A stretch of 64,000 nucleotides of DNA from Phylloscopus collybita (Eukaryota; Chordata; Aves; Passeriformes; Phylloscopidae), in contig JAJNNQ010000026.1 of assembly GCA_027886175.1 (NCBI GenBank), forward strand, positions 22,288,001 to 22,352,000, written 5' to 3'. Under the pieces are notes generated by a model. The model saw only the letters and a program-made list of their open reading frames with translations, was not told the DNA's origin and searched no databases. Made by a program: the position numbers and the translations under genes. Shown piece after piece: positions 25,801 through 38,429 of the stretch; the first letter of the stretch is position 1; the number at the start of each line of letters is the position of its first letter.

Positions 25801-28084
25801 TGGGAGGTCATTCCTACCTCCAAGATATTCATTCCTCCAGAAAAATACCTGATGATTTGGAGTAGTTTAACATCTACAAAAACAATTGCTTGGCAATATA
25901 AACAGTTTGCAAATACTTACTGCTTTTTTGAAATATTTCTCATCTTGCCCAACACAATGACTGATTTCACATTTGACGACTTCTACATAAAATTCACTCA
26001 GTTATGAAGAAAGGCAACAAAAAATATAAAAACACTTGGGGCCAGTTTCTGCTCTGAGTCAACACTGCTACCTCACTGCAAGAGACAGCATTGCTCTGGA
26101 CTGAGCCCAGCACTTGTAGCAAAAAACAGAATTCAAATAAAATGTGTTCCCACCTTTAACAAATATGTATCTACAGCTATGCTGAACTTTGCCAAGAGCT
26201 TCCCTTGGTGAAATACAGATTTTTATTCCTATCTTCCAGTAGCAGCAGGGATCTCTAAACCCCACTGTGCACTGAGAACAAGATTTATGGAGTTAGTGCC
26301 ACAATATCACCTCCTTGCAATACGGTAATTTACTTGGGGAAAGAACTTTCTTCTTTCCTTTCTTGATGCTTTCCAATCTGTCTTTCCTACTTTACCGAAA
26401 TCAACAGTTTTTAATCACTCATATATGCAGAGCTTAGAACAACATTATAATTTATATATATTGATAACATTATCTATCCTTACATGCTGTGGAGCCCTTC
26501 ACTTAAAAATATTTCAAAAAAAATGTCACTCTTCATAAAGCTGTGGAAAAATTTATTAATTATGTGCCATACGCAACTTAATATTGGGTGTTTTTCTGCA
26601 TGGTTCTTTGTAAGGCCAATTCTGCTGGGCTGAAATCTTTGTCCTTCTACTGTTCTTTCAGCAGCTATTTCCCTGTTTTCTTGGTTCAAAACCAAGTAAA
26701 ATGTGACAAGACTGTTCAGCAGCAAGTTGAGAGCCCATAAAAGATCATTCTGTTTCATGTAGGCAAATATCCCATCCATGCAAGACAACACTGGGGCTGA
26801 AAACTAAACCAAATCTTCTGGGCCACGTCTTGGACTTCCTAAGTCCTCAGTTACATTCCTGGGATGAACAGGGGAAAGCTGTCAGGGGGAAGCTCCAGTC
26901 CTGAAGAGGAATCCTGCCACAGGGACCCAATAAAAGGGAGAAGTATGAGGTGCTGGGGAGAAAACCAACAATGGCAGTGGGAGAAGACACAGGAGGGATA
27001 GAAGGACAAGGGGGAGGAGGGAGGCAGGAGCACATTACGAAAGTGCCAAAAACAGACGGAAAGGCAAGAGTTGTTTCCAAGAAAAGTCAGCAAGCACAAA
27101 AAACAAAAAACCCCAAAACGAACGAACCAACCAAAACACAAAAAACCCACCCTCCCCCCAAACAAACAACTAAAAAACAAAGGGAGAACACAGGGGGCAG
27201 GTGAAAGCAAAACTACAGTGTAAGGGGCTTTGAAACAAAAGGCTTAAAAGGCAGCAGGAAGCCTTGGGACAGAGGGAAACCGCTTCAAGGCAAACCCCTC
27301 TCACTCCTGAGTCAGCATAATCCACACATGTTAAAGTTATTTTCTTAATTATCAATTCTTTTGCCTTGGAGGTTTCATTTTTTCCTAGAATTAAAAGATT
27401 ATTGCCACGGCAATTTTATTTCGGTATGGAGTCTACTTAATTAGATACACACATGTAAAGCCATGGATCAGCAAAAGGAAGAAAAAACAACCTAATTTAT
27501 TCACTTACCCTTGGAGGGAAAAAACCCTACATTTTTAATCCCTTTTCTTGGAAGCAGTGAGAAAGATCCTGATTCCCATGCCTTCCTCTTTGGGGATGTC
27601 CTGTTGGTTGTCAAGATTTCCTGGAGTCAGGAGTTGGTGTAGCAGACTGAACTGCATGGCATGGTGTTTGTGGATAACTGCACACAGCAGTCAAGTCTGG
27701 CCTCTGAAATCGACTGGGAATTTGCAGCTTGGTTATCTGCACATGTGCAGATAAACCAGAAAAAGAAACTAAATTAAGAACCAGGCAGGGATTGTTAATA
27801 GGGAGTATACTTTCCCAGAGTGCAAAGCCATTTAATGCAACTTATTTTAAGAATACCTCCAGAGACACTGTTCAGCATAAAACACGTAACATCTTTTCGA
27901 AGCCAAATTAATGAACACACTTCCTTGCCTAGAAGACTTTACAGGCTGAAACAACCTCATGTAGTGTAAATGACGAATTAGATACAACATGACACAAATT
28001 AATGACAACTGAAACCTTGTTCCAGATTTTCTCCCATATATGAGGGACTTAGAATGCCTGAAGGTCATTAGTATATGGAGTATA
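22886..28084. other. Unannotated non-coding stretch
   Basis: No gene or well-formed repeat recognised. It includes a T11 run near 23248 and an unusual purine- and A/C-rich patch at about 26.85-27.3 kb whose tandem core is listed separately. Confidence 0.55.
27095..27181. repeat. A/C-rich low-complexity tract
   Basis: Imperfect CAAA/CCAAA/ACGAACC repeats, with one strand almost entirely A and C. It follows a G/A-rich stretch (about 26930-27060). A 119-codon minus-strand frame runs through it only because T/G-rich sequence lacks stops; its Phe/Cys/Leu-rich translation is a composition artefact. Confidence 0.8.
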
Positions 28085-28660
28085 TTAGTATATAGTCATT
28101 AGCTTATCAGTAAAGATGTAGGTGAAGAAGGCACTTGGTACTTTGGCATTTTCCATGTTCTTTGTCAGATTCTCTTGACTATTAAGCAGCTGTCCCACGT
28201 TTTCCCTGGTCTTTCTTTTGCTGCCTAAGTACCTGTAGAAGCCTTTCTTGATGCCCTTTACATGCCTCAGCAGATTCAACTCCAGATGGACTTCAGTTTT
28301 TCTAAGCCAAATCCTTCATGATGCATTCCTCCTGGCTCCCCTTTGCCTGGTTCTACCTCTTCTATGCTTCCTTTTTATGTCTGAATTTTGTCAGGAGCTG
28401 CTTGTTCATCTGTGCAGACCTTCTGTCTTCAGCTTAAAGAAGGGGATCCTTGAAAAGTAACCAGCTCTTCTCTCTGGGGCTGTATCCCATTGGATTTCCC
28501 CAAGCAGATTTGTGAATAAGCCACAGACTGCTCTTCTGATATCCAGGGCTGTGATCTTCCTAGCTGCTTTACTCTGTCCTCTCAGGAACCTGAACTCTAT
28601 CATCTCATGAGCACTGTGGTCAAGCTCATCCACAGAATTCACATGCTCATGATTGTCATG
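28085..28660 (-). mobile_element. CR1 retrotransposon fragment (ORF2, endonuclease-RT linker region)
   Basis: Two minus-strand frames give diagnostic CR1 ORF2 sequence in the expected order. The first (28642 to about 28455) contains DHSAHEMIEFRFLRG, then ALDIRRAVCGLFTNLLG and IQWDTAPE. The second (28279 to 28088) contains VKGIKKGFYRYLGSKRKTREN and then NMENAKVPSAFF. In CR1-family ORF2 the first block follows the endonuclease domain and the second precedes the reverse-transcriptase motifs. They lie in different frames with stops between, so this is a dead relic. No reverse transcriptase or CR1 3' end follows on the left, so the piece is truncated at both ends. Confidence 0.88.
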
Positions 28661-29153
28661 GAAAGGAATTCATTTTGCATTCCTCAGACTGCCAACCCAA
28701 ACTGAGCTTAGGGACATTCTTTAACCATATTGCATGAAATCCTGGTGCTTCAATAAGAAGTTTGGACATAGGAACACTTTAAAATTTCAGATATCTGTTG
28801 TCATTTCCACCCGAGCAGCTCCTTTCCTGTGCTGCTGGATCTGCTGTTGAGATCAGCACATGTGACAAGCATGTACGGACTCGCATTTGTGATTGACCTG
28901 TATCTCCCGGGGGAAACAGAAAGAGTTGTCAACTCCCTAAGCATTTTAAAGAGCTCCTATGAATATGCAAAGTTTTCTTCAAGAGTTAAAGAAATATTCT
29001 GTGCTTTTAAAGAAAGAATTGTTCACATCCAAAACCTAAAATCATGTTTACCCTTCAGAAAAAAACATGAGGTGTGCATTTTCAAAGCACTGATTTCTAA
29101 ACGTCCAATTCTTACATCTCTGCACTCTCAAGTATGCATTATAGTGAAACATT

Positions 29154-29200
29154 ATATCTGAATACATCACACAGACACAAATTATTCCATGCATTCAAGC
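29154..29200 (+). repeat. 47-base dispersed duplication, copy 1
   Basis: Bases 29154-29200 match 31679-31725 in the same orientation with three differences. Both contain ATATCTGAATACATCACA and end with TTCCATGCATT then AAGC. The sequence next to the match differs on both sides. It is not part of a repeat I know. Confidence 0.85.
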
Positions 29201-30945
29201 TACTATGTCTTCTGTCACAGCATGCTCAGAAGGCCCATCATAGGGACATCCCTTTCTAAATTTAGACATGGTAATAAACTTCAACAAGTAAAATGGGCTC
29301 AAAACAACTCCAAATTTGTCTCCACTGCCCTAGACCTTGGCAGACCTTTCCAGCAAATAAGGCTAAAGGAAGAGTTATGTAGGGAGATAAAAATCTCAAG
29401 GTGTGTAAAGGATGGGGGGAAACAAAGTGATAAAGTGATGCCCTTTCTCAACCACCATTATTGCAATGTTTCTGTACATTCCTCATTGCTCTGGAAAGTA
29501 ACTGCCTTGCTATATAGGGTAATGTATTTTATAAAGAGAAAAGTCTGTGCTACAAACTTGATGCTCTTCTGACAAATCCACCTACAAAAATACTGGTAAA
29601 TAATACCTTGCACTTGGCAGTGTGACCACCTTTCCATGATCCATACATATGAAATGTGCATTCCCAGATACTGCTAATTAATGGCAAAGTGCAGGCATAA
29701 ACATCCAAAACACATGGATCATACAGAACTATCTGAAATCATGAGCAAATCACATTTTCTTCCTTTGTTACTCTTACTTTGAAGTAAATTTTTACACCAA
29801 AACGTATCTCAATCAACCTACAATAGATTTTTCTTAGTGTGTGTTTACAGATAGGCAAGGGAGTAATTGTCAGTATGTCAAACATATTTCCCAAATTCTT
29901 TTATCAAATTTTCCTAGCTCAAAATACCTGCTGCAACAATAGTTTTATTTGCTTACAAAAAGAACAGCTGGTACTTTGGGAATGGTAAACAAACCTTTCT
30001 TAAGCTGAGTGGAAGAAGTGTTTACCTTGCACAGAGGCTTACAGTGTGGAAGAAAGTTTGTCAGTAGACCAACTGTAGCACAGACAGTGAAGGAGTCCAG
30101 TGAGGAGCTCAGTTAGATCCCTGCAGTTTCAGTGAATGCTGCAGAGCAAATACTGTGATAGCATTCTAGCAATTCACTGCACAGTGATATTTGGAGGCTT
30201 ATGACCCTAAAGCAGAAACCCCTTCTTCATTAGCTAATGTTAAGTATCTGGAAAATATTTATAATGCCTGAGCAGATCAAAGTGAGAAGAAAGGAGTCAT
30301 GGCTCTTCCACTGAATGAATTTCCTTGGCTGTTCCATGGCAGCATTATGTTACCAACTCTTGGATACATAAAACGGTTTGAGGGTAGTTTCCAGCAATTT
30401 TAGTCATTCTGCTGACTACAGGAAGTACTGCAAATACGTAAAAAATAAAAAGCAAAGAGATGATCTGTATTCTGCTCACATAAAAAGACTGCTTTCCAAG
30501 CAGGGCAAAACTGCCCTTGCTGGAACCCATGCCAATAAATTACAGGGAAGAACTGCTATATCTGCTATATGAGGTGACAAATTCTGGCCTATATCATTTT
30601 CAGTTGCAAAATGTTGTTTTCCTCGAAACAAATATCTTTTGATGTGTCAGTTATGCTTGTCTTTATGGGGAAATACGTCCATGACAACACAAAAACTTAA
30701 AACATAAAGGTCTATTCCAGATGTAATTTTAATAACAACGTGAGATCAGAATGCTTAGCACTAGCAGGTTCCTGCTCTTTATGAAGCATGAGCACAGGAT
30801 AGAAGCAATTGTGAGAGGCGTATCAATTCAAAGCAGCATGTAAAAAATGGCATCCTTCAAACTAGCTGTTTCAGTAATTCACTATCAGATGACAAAAAGC
30901 CCATTAAAAGAATTTTGTGTTCCTCCTGATTGATGTGATTTTTTT

Positions 30946-30970
30946 AAATTAAAAAAAAAAAATAATAAAA
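30946..30970. repeat. A-rich tract
   Basis: AAATT followed by A12 or so and then AATAATAAAA, directly followed by a purine-rich GAGAGATATGGAGCGATAGAGCGAGAGAGAG stretch. No retroelement body was recognised on its left. Confidence 0.75.
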
Positions 30971-31678
30971 GGAGAGATATGGAGCGATAGAGCGAGAGAG
31001 AGGGGATGTTTTTAATCACAGAATTTCTTTATGTTCCAACTGCAGCTTCACATCAGCTGGCAATTTGAAACTCTTGACATGTTATTTCATTTCACTTTGG
31101 GGCACAACAGGATTCAGATAATTTTGACTATGAACAAACTGGTAAAGTTCTCTGGCCATTAAGTCAGAAGAAAGAAAATTTCCATGCAGGCACTACCTAG
31201 TTGTTGGCAAGGGATAAAGAAAACTAACTGATTTTGTACTCCTTACTAATTATTAGCCTTACTAATTATTTTAGAATGAAACAAGTAGATCTTTGCATGA
31301 GCTTTTTGTATATTACTCCAAATTTCTATTGTGCACTCCTACGAATTTTGAAAAATTAAGGCATATAATTACTTAACTGAAAAAATCCCTAAAGTTTATG
31401 TGTTTTCAGAACATTAAAAAACTCATATGATGCTTGTCAGAAGCCTGACCCAAAGTCCACTGAAGTCAGTATGAGCGTTTCCATAAATGTAGGGGGTTGG
31501 ATCAGCTCCTTGGTTTAAAAACACAGATTTCAGAAAGAAGATGATGAAATTATATACTAGCCTGATCTAGGAAAATTCATCTATTATTTCCAGTATGTTT
31601 TATTGATACTGTGAGGCCAATTAAGATTCACCTCTCTGCTACACCAGTTAATTATGTATGTTGTAAATCCTTGAGCTG

Positions 31679-31725
31679 ATATCTGAATACATCACATAGA
31701 CACAAATTCTTCCATGCATTGAAGC
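31679..31725 (+). repeat. 47-base dispersed duplication, copy 2
   Basis: Partner of 29154-29200, 2525 bases downstream and in the same orientation. The three differences are C/T, A/C and C/G at positions 19, 31 and 43 of the unit. Confidence 0.85.
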
Positions 31726-33386
31726 AAATTAATTCCTTGCCTGGTCATTTTATACTTCAGTTGTTTCGCTGCTTTTTGATGGGTTGGAACAGATTGACTT
31801 TTCTGAAGGCAATGCCTCAGTTACTCACTGAACCCTTCAGTCCTTTCTGCACACCAATTAGCCACAACCTATTTCCTCGCCACTGGTTAAAAATCAGGGT
31901 ATATTGCACAACACCCTGTCTGTGATCTCCCCCCAGTCTGTGATCTCCAACATGCTGCTTAGTACCCTGAGATGGCCAAGTTACCAGGAACAGGTGAAAG
32001 CTGTAGAGAAAGTGCCATAATTTCTGGTTGGTATAGTTGTAATTTCTAACACAAATTTCTTGGGGTTTGGGAGGTTTTTTGCATCACTTATACACCAGGT
32101 TCTTGAGCACTGAATACAACATGCGTACGAAATATCACTACAGGATGATGTCTCATCCATTTACCCAGGTTATGTGAAGCTAGTTAATGATTTTTCTGCA
32201 ACTTTAAGCACAGCACCCCATCCTTCCACAATTTCTTTCTTCAAAAACAGTGGAGTGGAGAGGGTCTAGGCACTAAAAGATAAAAACTTTTACAAAGGAC
32301 TTTAAACTGTAGGGACCCTACAGAAGCTCAGTCTACACATTCAAGGCACTCTGTGCCTAGAAGACCTCACCATGACTGTCTCTTTCACTGTGCAGAATCC
32401 CTCTGAGGAACTGCAGAGGTTCCTCATACTGCAGTCTTCCCAGCTTATGATGCTTCCCAGGTAAATGGTACAGGCCTAGTCTGTGCTATGTGCTTGGTAT
32501 ATGCTGACAAAAATTCAAGCAAAAATTGTTTGTCTGCATATACGTGTGTGCTCTTCCAAATTTCCAAGATCCCTGATGCAGCCTCCAGCCTGTGAGGGTT
32601 TTTTTGATTTGTACTTTGAATATCAAAAGACTCTTCTGCCCCTTCCTGCGTATTTCCCTAAGAAACAAACACTCAAGTTGCAATTGTAAAACATCCATGT
32701 GCCACATGTATATGCTATTACCTGTGGTGAGAACATGTTTAACTGGGCAGATCAGGCAACCTCTGTTTGTGGGGAACCTGAAGAGAGACAGCTGATCTTC
32801 AGGCAGCTTGTTCTCTCTGCATGGTGCAGGCTCCCACAATACACAACGAAGTGTAGTGAAGGAAGCTGGAGCCACATCAGGGAGCAGCAAGTGTGACTGG
32901 AACATAGTTTTCTTCTAACTTTGACCTGGGTTATGTGACTCAGTTCAGCAGCTTTACATTGTCTGTTGCAATATAAATACAATATTACAGAAGTTGCCCA
33001 TGTGAATTGCACAATGGAGTGTCCCAAGCCTTGCCATGACCTCAGTTTGTCCTACGAACATGTTCCTTCTTGCTCTCCTGACTAGTCCACTCTGAACACT
33101 AGGGCTTTCATCTCAGTTCTCCTGTTTGCCTTAAGCTGAACACACCAATGGTTTACTGTTGCTGACTCCAGGGTTAAATGGCTGTTTCCTGTTTTGTGTC
33201 TGGTTGAGTTAATGTTATAGCAATATAGTAAGTGTTGGCTTTTCCCTATGGAACAACATACTGTTAGAATAATTTTATTGGGTTTCAATTTTAATTGTTT
33301 AATTTGCTTGAAACTTCTGCGCATTTTACTTTTATTATGAGCTAAATGCAAACATTCTGCTCTCAGAAGAGCTGTTTGTTAGCAAA

Positions 33387-33672
33387 CATAGAGCCATAGA
33401 ATGGTTTGGGTTGGAAAGGACCTTAAAGGCCTGAAGCTATGTCAGGGGAGGTTTAGGTTGGATATCAGGAGAAAATGTTTCATCCAGAGGATGATTGGGC
33501 AGTGGAATAGGCTCCTCAAGAAAGTGGTCACAGAACCAATCCTGATAGAGTTCCAGAAGCATTTGGAAAATGTGCCTACATGGTTTGGGTGTCCTGTGCA
33601 GGGTCAGGAGTTGGACTTGATGATCCTGATGGGTCCCTTCCAGCTCAGCATATCTGATTCTATGAGTCTGTG
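33387..33672 (+). mobile_element. CR1 retrotransposon 3' end with an inverted leading piece
   Basis: From about 33436 the plus strand follows the CR1 3' region. It runs through GGTTTAGGTTGGATATCAGG, GGGCAGTGGAATAGGCTCC, AAGTGGTCACAG, GGTCAGGAGTTGGACTTGATGATCC and GGGTCCCTTCCAGCTCAGC, and ends in the ATTCTATGA/TCTGTGA tail typical of CR1. The first 40-45 bases (33387 to about 33428: CATAGAATGG, TTGGGTTGGAAAGGACC) are instead like the complement of a CR1 3' end, so the element is bounded by imperfect inverted ends. It is a short 5'-truncated, non-coding copy; the 90-codon frame across it is meaningless. Confidence 0.92.
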
Positions 33673-35817
33673 AGTACTCTAGTGAACAACTTCTGTAAAA
33701 ATATGGCCTTGTCCCTCTGAGATATCCAGTAGCTCAAAGCAACAACAGCAGATCCCATTTTACTTGGAAGCATCTGGGAAGTAACAGAGTAAAAGACCAT
33801 TAAATTTGGGAGATGTCAAGGCAAATGTTTTCTTTAACTGGTCATTTAGCCACCACATCTTTAAAAAATATTTTTTCAACTTCTTCTGGTTTTTTGTTTG
33901 ATTTTTCATGAATTCTGCTTAACTTTGACTTTTATTTTTGTTATTTACCAAGTGACCCATATTTCTTTGTTTCCTGAAGAGGACATCCAGGTTTTTAGGT
34001 GGTATCACTCAGCATTTACTTCATGCTTTACTGGTACAAGTTATAAACATATACTATTTTCCTGGAGACAGACCACCAAGGTCCCTCCAGGTGCAGCTGC
34101 TGGTACAGATGTGGTTAAATTGGAACAGTAATGCCATCTTTGGAAAAAGCAGTGCCTGGAACAAGCTAAACCACACTGGAGTATCTTTGAACTACAGTCT
34201 CTGCAAGTGCTTGATTTCCCACATTTCACCAGCAAAACTGCAATGACTTCTTTAAGTCTTAAAGTGGACTTCTTTAGCAGACTTGGTCTGTGCAGGATGG
34301 GATTCATTGACTTTTCCAGCAACACTAGGCTCTGAGCACTGCAACTTTTCTCTGATATCACAGTTCAGGATTGGCAGGCAGAACTGGAGATATAACTACA
34401 CATGCGACACTATTAATGAATCCCATCAAAAGGAGATCACAAAATCCTTGAGATGCATAAATCTCTAGAGGCTATCTACAGCTAATTTTCTCAGCCATGT
34501 TGTTTCTCCCAGCTCCCTATAATAATGAAACACCATATTTTTAAGCACCATATTGTATAAATTATAGGTGACACACAACCCTCACAGCAAGCCAAGGAAA
34601 ATGACAGCATTAAATTCCCAACAGCTATCAGGATACATTAACAATTTTAGAAGAAAATTACTTTTGAGAAGACAAATTTTAAATGAATAAACATGAATCT
34701 ACAAGGTTTTAGCACAGCATGGCATTTCATCCACAAAATTTTGCTTTGGGGTCACGTAATTCCATCCAAAGCAAAGCAAAAGTACCACAACACATTCACA
34801 TGGTCACAGCAGGCTAATCTCAGCTCTGATCACAAATTTGTCAGAACTCGGCTCAGCTCAGAAGGGATTTATGTTGGACTGACTCTGAAGAATTTATCAG
34901 CTGCTATCACAGAAAGCAGCCCCTGCAAACCACCAGAGAGATGAACTAGATGGGGCTGCAGCTTCCTGCTATTTGGCTATAGTATCCCTTCGGCTGCAGC
35001 CCCTTTCTATGCACTGTACTTGTCCATGGCCTGATAAAGCCTTTCAAGTGACCAGCTTTGCTGCAATAGTATGGTCTAGGTTGTAAGCATCCATCTATTT
35101 GGGACTTGGGTTTGCCAAACAAGCAGCAGTAAACAACCTGGCACCTATGAGACAGTGGCATGGCTGGCCAGGCAGCTGTGAGCCAGCAGAGGAGTGGACA
35201 TGCTCAGCTCCAGCTGGGATGCTAGGGATTGCTTCTCTGTTTCCCCTCACAGCTGGTAGTTGCCTCTGTGCCTCCTTTTGTTGCTCATGTTGGTGCTTTG
35301 GGGAGTTCCACACTACACATCTGGTGTAAGGTGGATGGGAGCCACCGTCTCCCTGCATCAGCAACATGCAATGTGAGGTGCCAAGGCCCACCTTGGCCTC
35401 CCAGTAGAACACTCAGCACCCCCAAGGACTGTCCTAAACCACACATCCTGTGTGTGGTATCGGAACTCACTGGAGCAGCTCCAAGGGTCACTTTGGTCAA
35501 CCTTTGGAAAAGGTTGTCATTCTCCTTTGGTGTCACCTTTGGGCTGCAAGAGCAGTTGAATTTCAGGGGGGCACAGATGATACCTAAAGTCAGTGTACAT
35601 CCCTTAGCTCTCTACTTTCAATCTCATTCCATGTCTATAAATCACACACCTCCAAATTGGTCCCTGCAACAAGTGAAATCTGCTGAATCAGCAGCCCTGG
35701 GAGAAGGGAGTTGCGAAAAAAACAGTTTCAGAGCTGCCAAATTTTCAGGCAGTAGAAAGCAGAAGACATGGAGATAACATTTAAGGAGCAAGCTGGAAGG
35801 CACTGGAAGTCCCTGTA
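33673..35817. other. Unannotated stretch, less AT-rich towards the right
   Basis: No gene or repeat recognised. The part from 34.94 to 35.57 kb is richer in G and C than its surroundings. It carries the longest open frame of the window (35229-35777, plus strand, 182 codons), which resembles no known protein and has no supporting splice or promoter signal that I can see. Confidence 0.5.
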
Positions 35818-36545
35818 TGTCTTGAGTTATGGAACCAAAAATGTGTATTCTATTTCATCTGTTGAAAGCATCTGGGGAGATGTTTTTCTTTATCTCTTGT
35901 AACTCTGGGAGGAGGGGGGGCGGATGCCTTCTGATAATGGGCCAACTGTTAAAACCAGGTGGGGCAGTGTTTCTTGTCTCTCTCACCACCCGTCCTCCCT
36001 CCAGGGGGATATTTTCTGCTGATGGACCATTAAGGCTCACCAAGGACAGGACACATTCCATCATCCCATTGTGAGATGCTCCACCCAGTGGGGGGAGCCA
36101 ACCATTCCTACCTAAATAAAAATGGAGACACAGGAACATGAGGTATCTGGTCCCACCAGATTCCCAGAGGAAACTGGACCCTTCTCACCATCACTGGACC
36201 CTTTTCTACAGGATCTTCTCTGCTCCAACAGAACCACATTTGCCACTCCAGGAGGATTTACTTTGGGACTGCTTCCAACACCCTGACCAACAGGGTGTCA
36301 GGTTGTAGCTCTGACTCTGTCAGGGTTTTCCAAAATTGTTGTTTGTTTGTTTGTCTGTTTGTTTTACTACTACATTTGTATTGTTAATATTCTTAGTAAA
36401 GAACTGTTATTCCTATTTCCAAATCTTTGCCTGAAAGCCCTTAATTGCAAAATTATCATTTGGAGGGGGTGAGGGGTATACATTCTCCATTCCAAGGGAA
36501 ACTCCAGCTTTGCCTGGCAGATACCTGTCTTTCCAAACCAAGGTA
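35818..36545 (+). mobile_element. Solo LTR, family A, copy A1 (ERVL-like by its 5-base duplication)
   Basis: A 728-base unit starting TGTCTTGAG and ending CAAACCAAGGTA, where copy A2 ends ACCAAGACA, so the last bases have mutated away from CA. A perfect 5-base duplication CTGTA flanks it (35813-35817 and 36546-36550). A TATA-like TAAATAAAAA lies near 36113 and a variant poly(A) signal AGTAAA near 36395. A GTTT repeat occupies about 36338-36364. The family is one I associate with passerine genomes. The 5-base duplication suggests ERVL, though class I cannot be excluded. No internal sequence is adjacent. Confidence 0.9.
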
Positions 36546-38429
36546 CTGTATAACCTATGAGGAGAGCAAAGGGCGTGTACGCAGCACAGAAAAGCGGCAC
36601 AGAAAAGTGAAAAGTATCATGACTATTGGAATCAATGCAAATGGGTCCCCAGGGAAAGCATATTTTTGTGCAAAGACCCAGATAAGAAGTGATGTGATTT
36701 GCTATTTATGCAGAGGACAAAGCACAGGTCTGGCAGTCAGCACAGACTAAGCAGAGCCCAAGGTCAATTGCTCTGTGATTCATATTCATATCAAAACAAT
36801 CATGATGCAGAACAGTGCATATCTGCATAAGTAGTGAAAAACAGCATATCCCATATTGGTGAAAAAATATTCAGAGATCAATTAATTAAAATCTAGACTA
36901 AGAAAATGAGAGCTTGAAATGCTCTCATTGAAAAAGAAGCTGCAAACACAGACCCAGCTGATTATGCAGAAAGCAATGCTGTAGAGAGAGTAACTCAGAT
37001 GTTTAAATGGATGCATAATTTCTTGCATCAGGAGAGCAAGCTAGACAGAGCTTTGAAGCATATATTTCCAAAATAAACTGTTCAAATGAGAGTATAAAGA
37101 TTTTAAACTTGGGAAAAACAAGCGCATTGTTTTCATTGGTGTATAAGCGCATATTCTCAACTTCTTCTGCAGAGAAAATCCTTAGTCCTAAATCTGTCTG
37201 AATATAAGTAAAAAAGGTTATAAAACATTCTTTCCTCCATCCACTATGTCTTTGCAGGGCAAGATTCTGTCTCCAGGGTTTTTTTAAGTCAATTCAGGGA
37301 TTTTTTGAATTGCAGAAAATTGGCCAAATTGAGGCATTTTTCTCGTTCTGTCACCACTGAGACAGGCAACACCTGGAGCATTAAATAGGGCAGGCAGGGA
37401 CCTCTTCCTGCTCTCGAAGACAATTGGTAGAGTACAGATCACATCCACAAGGCAAAGTGCTCTTCCATTTCTTGGAAGTAGGGCATCTATATCCAAATTG
37501 CCTAACCAGGAATGTCCCCTTGGTTCTTTAGTCCCAGGCATCCTTGCACCTGGAACAGCCTCAGGCTCTGCACTTCCTTCTTTTCCTTTTCTTGAAAGAA
37601 TTCTTGTCTTGTGTTGTTCCCTACATAAGCATGTCCCACTGCTCCCCAGGGAAGTAGTAACCTCTGCCTCAACCCCTCATCCTAGATTCAACTGCTCTGT
37701 CTTAGAGATACTTGAAATCCATATTAAACCAGTTAGGGTTAACTATGCATCTGAGTTTTTTAAAAGAGAATATTAAAATGGTATGTATGTGTAAATTTAA
37801 TCTTAGTTAAATTAAATCAGAGACAGGCACTTAAAATCCCTTGCTTCTGGATGAGGTTATAGGAAATGGGTCAGTCTCAGTGGTAACATCACTGGATATT
37901 AATCTTTGGAATATGGCAAATGGAATATGTGATACAATCTGCATCAAATACTCTAAAAGGGGTATGAAGAGGGGAAGTTGGAACTGAGAAACTTACAGCT
38001 GTTCTGAGACTTCAGTGAAAGTAAATCCAATGATATGTTTCTATACTGATGGAAAGACCAAGGGATTCTAGCAGTTAAAAGGCATAAATATCTGCAAAAT
38101 GGACAGTGTATGTCTTTCACTGCTATTAATAGCTTGATGAAGAGAGAATTCTGTCTGGCTCCCAACAACTCCAAAGATTTATAAGGATCATTCTAAGGCC
38201 TATGAATATAAGGCATCCAAAAGTGAGAACTGAAAAAGCACTAACAAGGCAGTGAGAGACAGATGAATGCTTCTGAAAATGAAAAATGTTGGCAACATCC
38301 AGACACAGAAATGAATGAAAAATGATTTAATAATTAGCTAACACATTTCTCCCTAATAACTGTTTGTGGACTCAAGTAAACAAAATTGCTATTGGATAAG
38401 AAGAAATGCATCACATAAATGAAGAACTG
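36546..38429. other. Unannotated non-coding stretch
   Basis: AT-rich with short frames only. No gene or recognisable repeat body. Confidence 0.55.

Larger units (their letters stand above)
28661..33386. other. Unannotated non-coding stretch
   Basis: No gene recognised. It holds the two copies of a 47-base duplication (29154 and 31679) and an A-rich run with a following purine-rich GAGAGA patch (30946-31003). Frames of 110-139 codons at 28.8, 29.2 and 32.5 kb show no family likeness. Confidence 0.55.

Noticed and set aside
26851..27210. 119-codon minus-strand frame rich in Phe, Cys and Leu, with membrane-like appearance
   Set aside because: It is the complement of an A/C- and purine-rich low-complexity tract; the hydrophobic look comes from composition.
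33401..33673. 90-codon frame
   Set aside because: It lies wholly within the CR1 3' region, which is non-coding.
35229..35777. 182-codon plus-strand open frame as a protein-coding gene
   Set aside because: No recognisable domain, no clear promoter or splice context, and chance frames of this size are expected in 64 kb, especially in a GC-richer patch.
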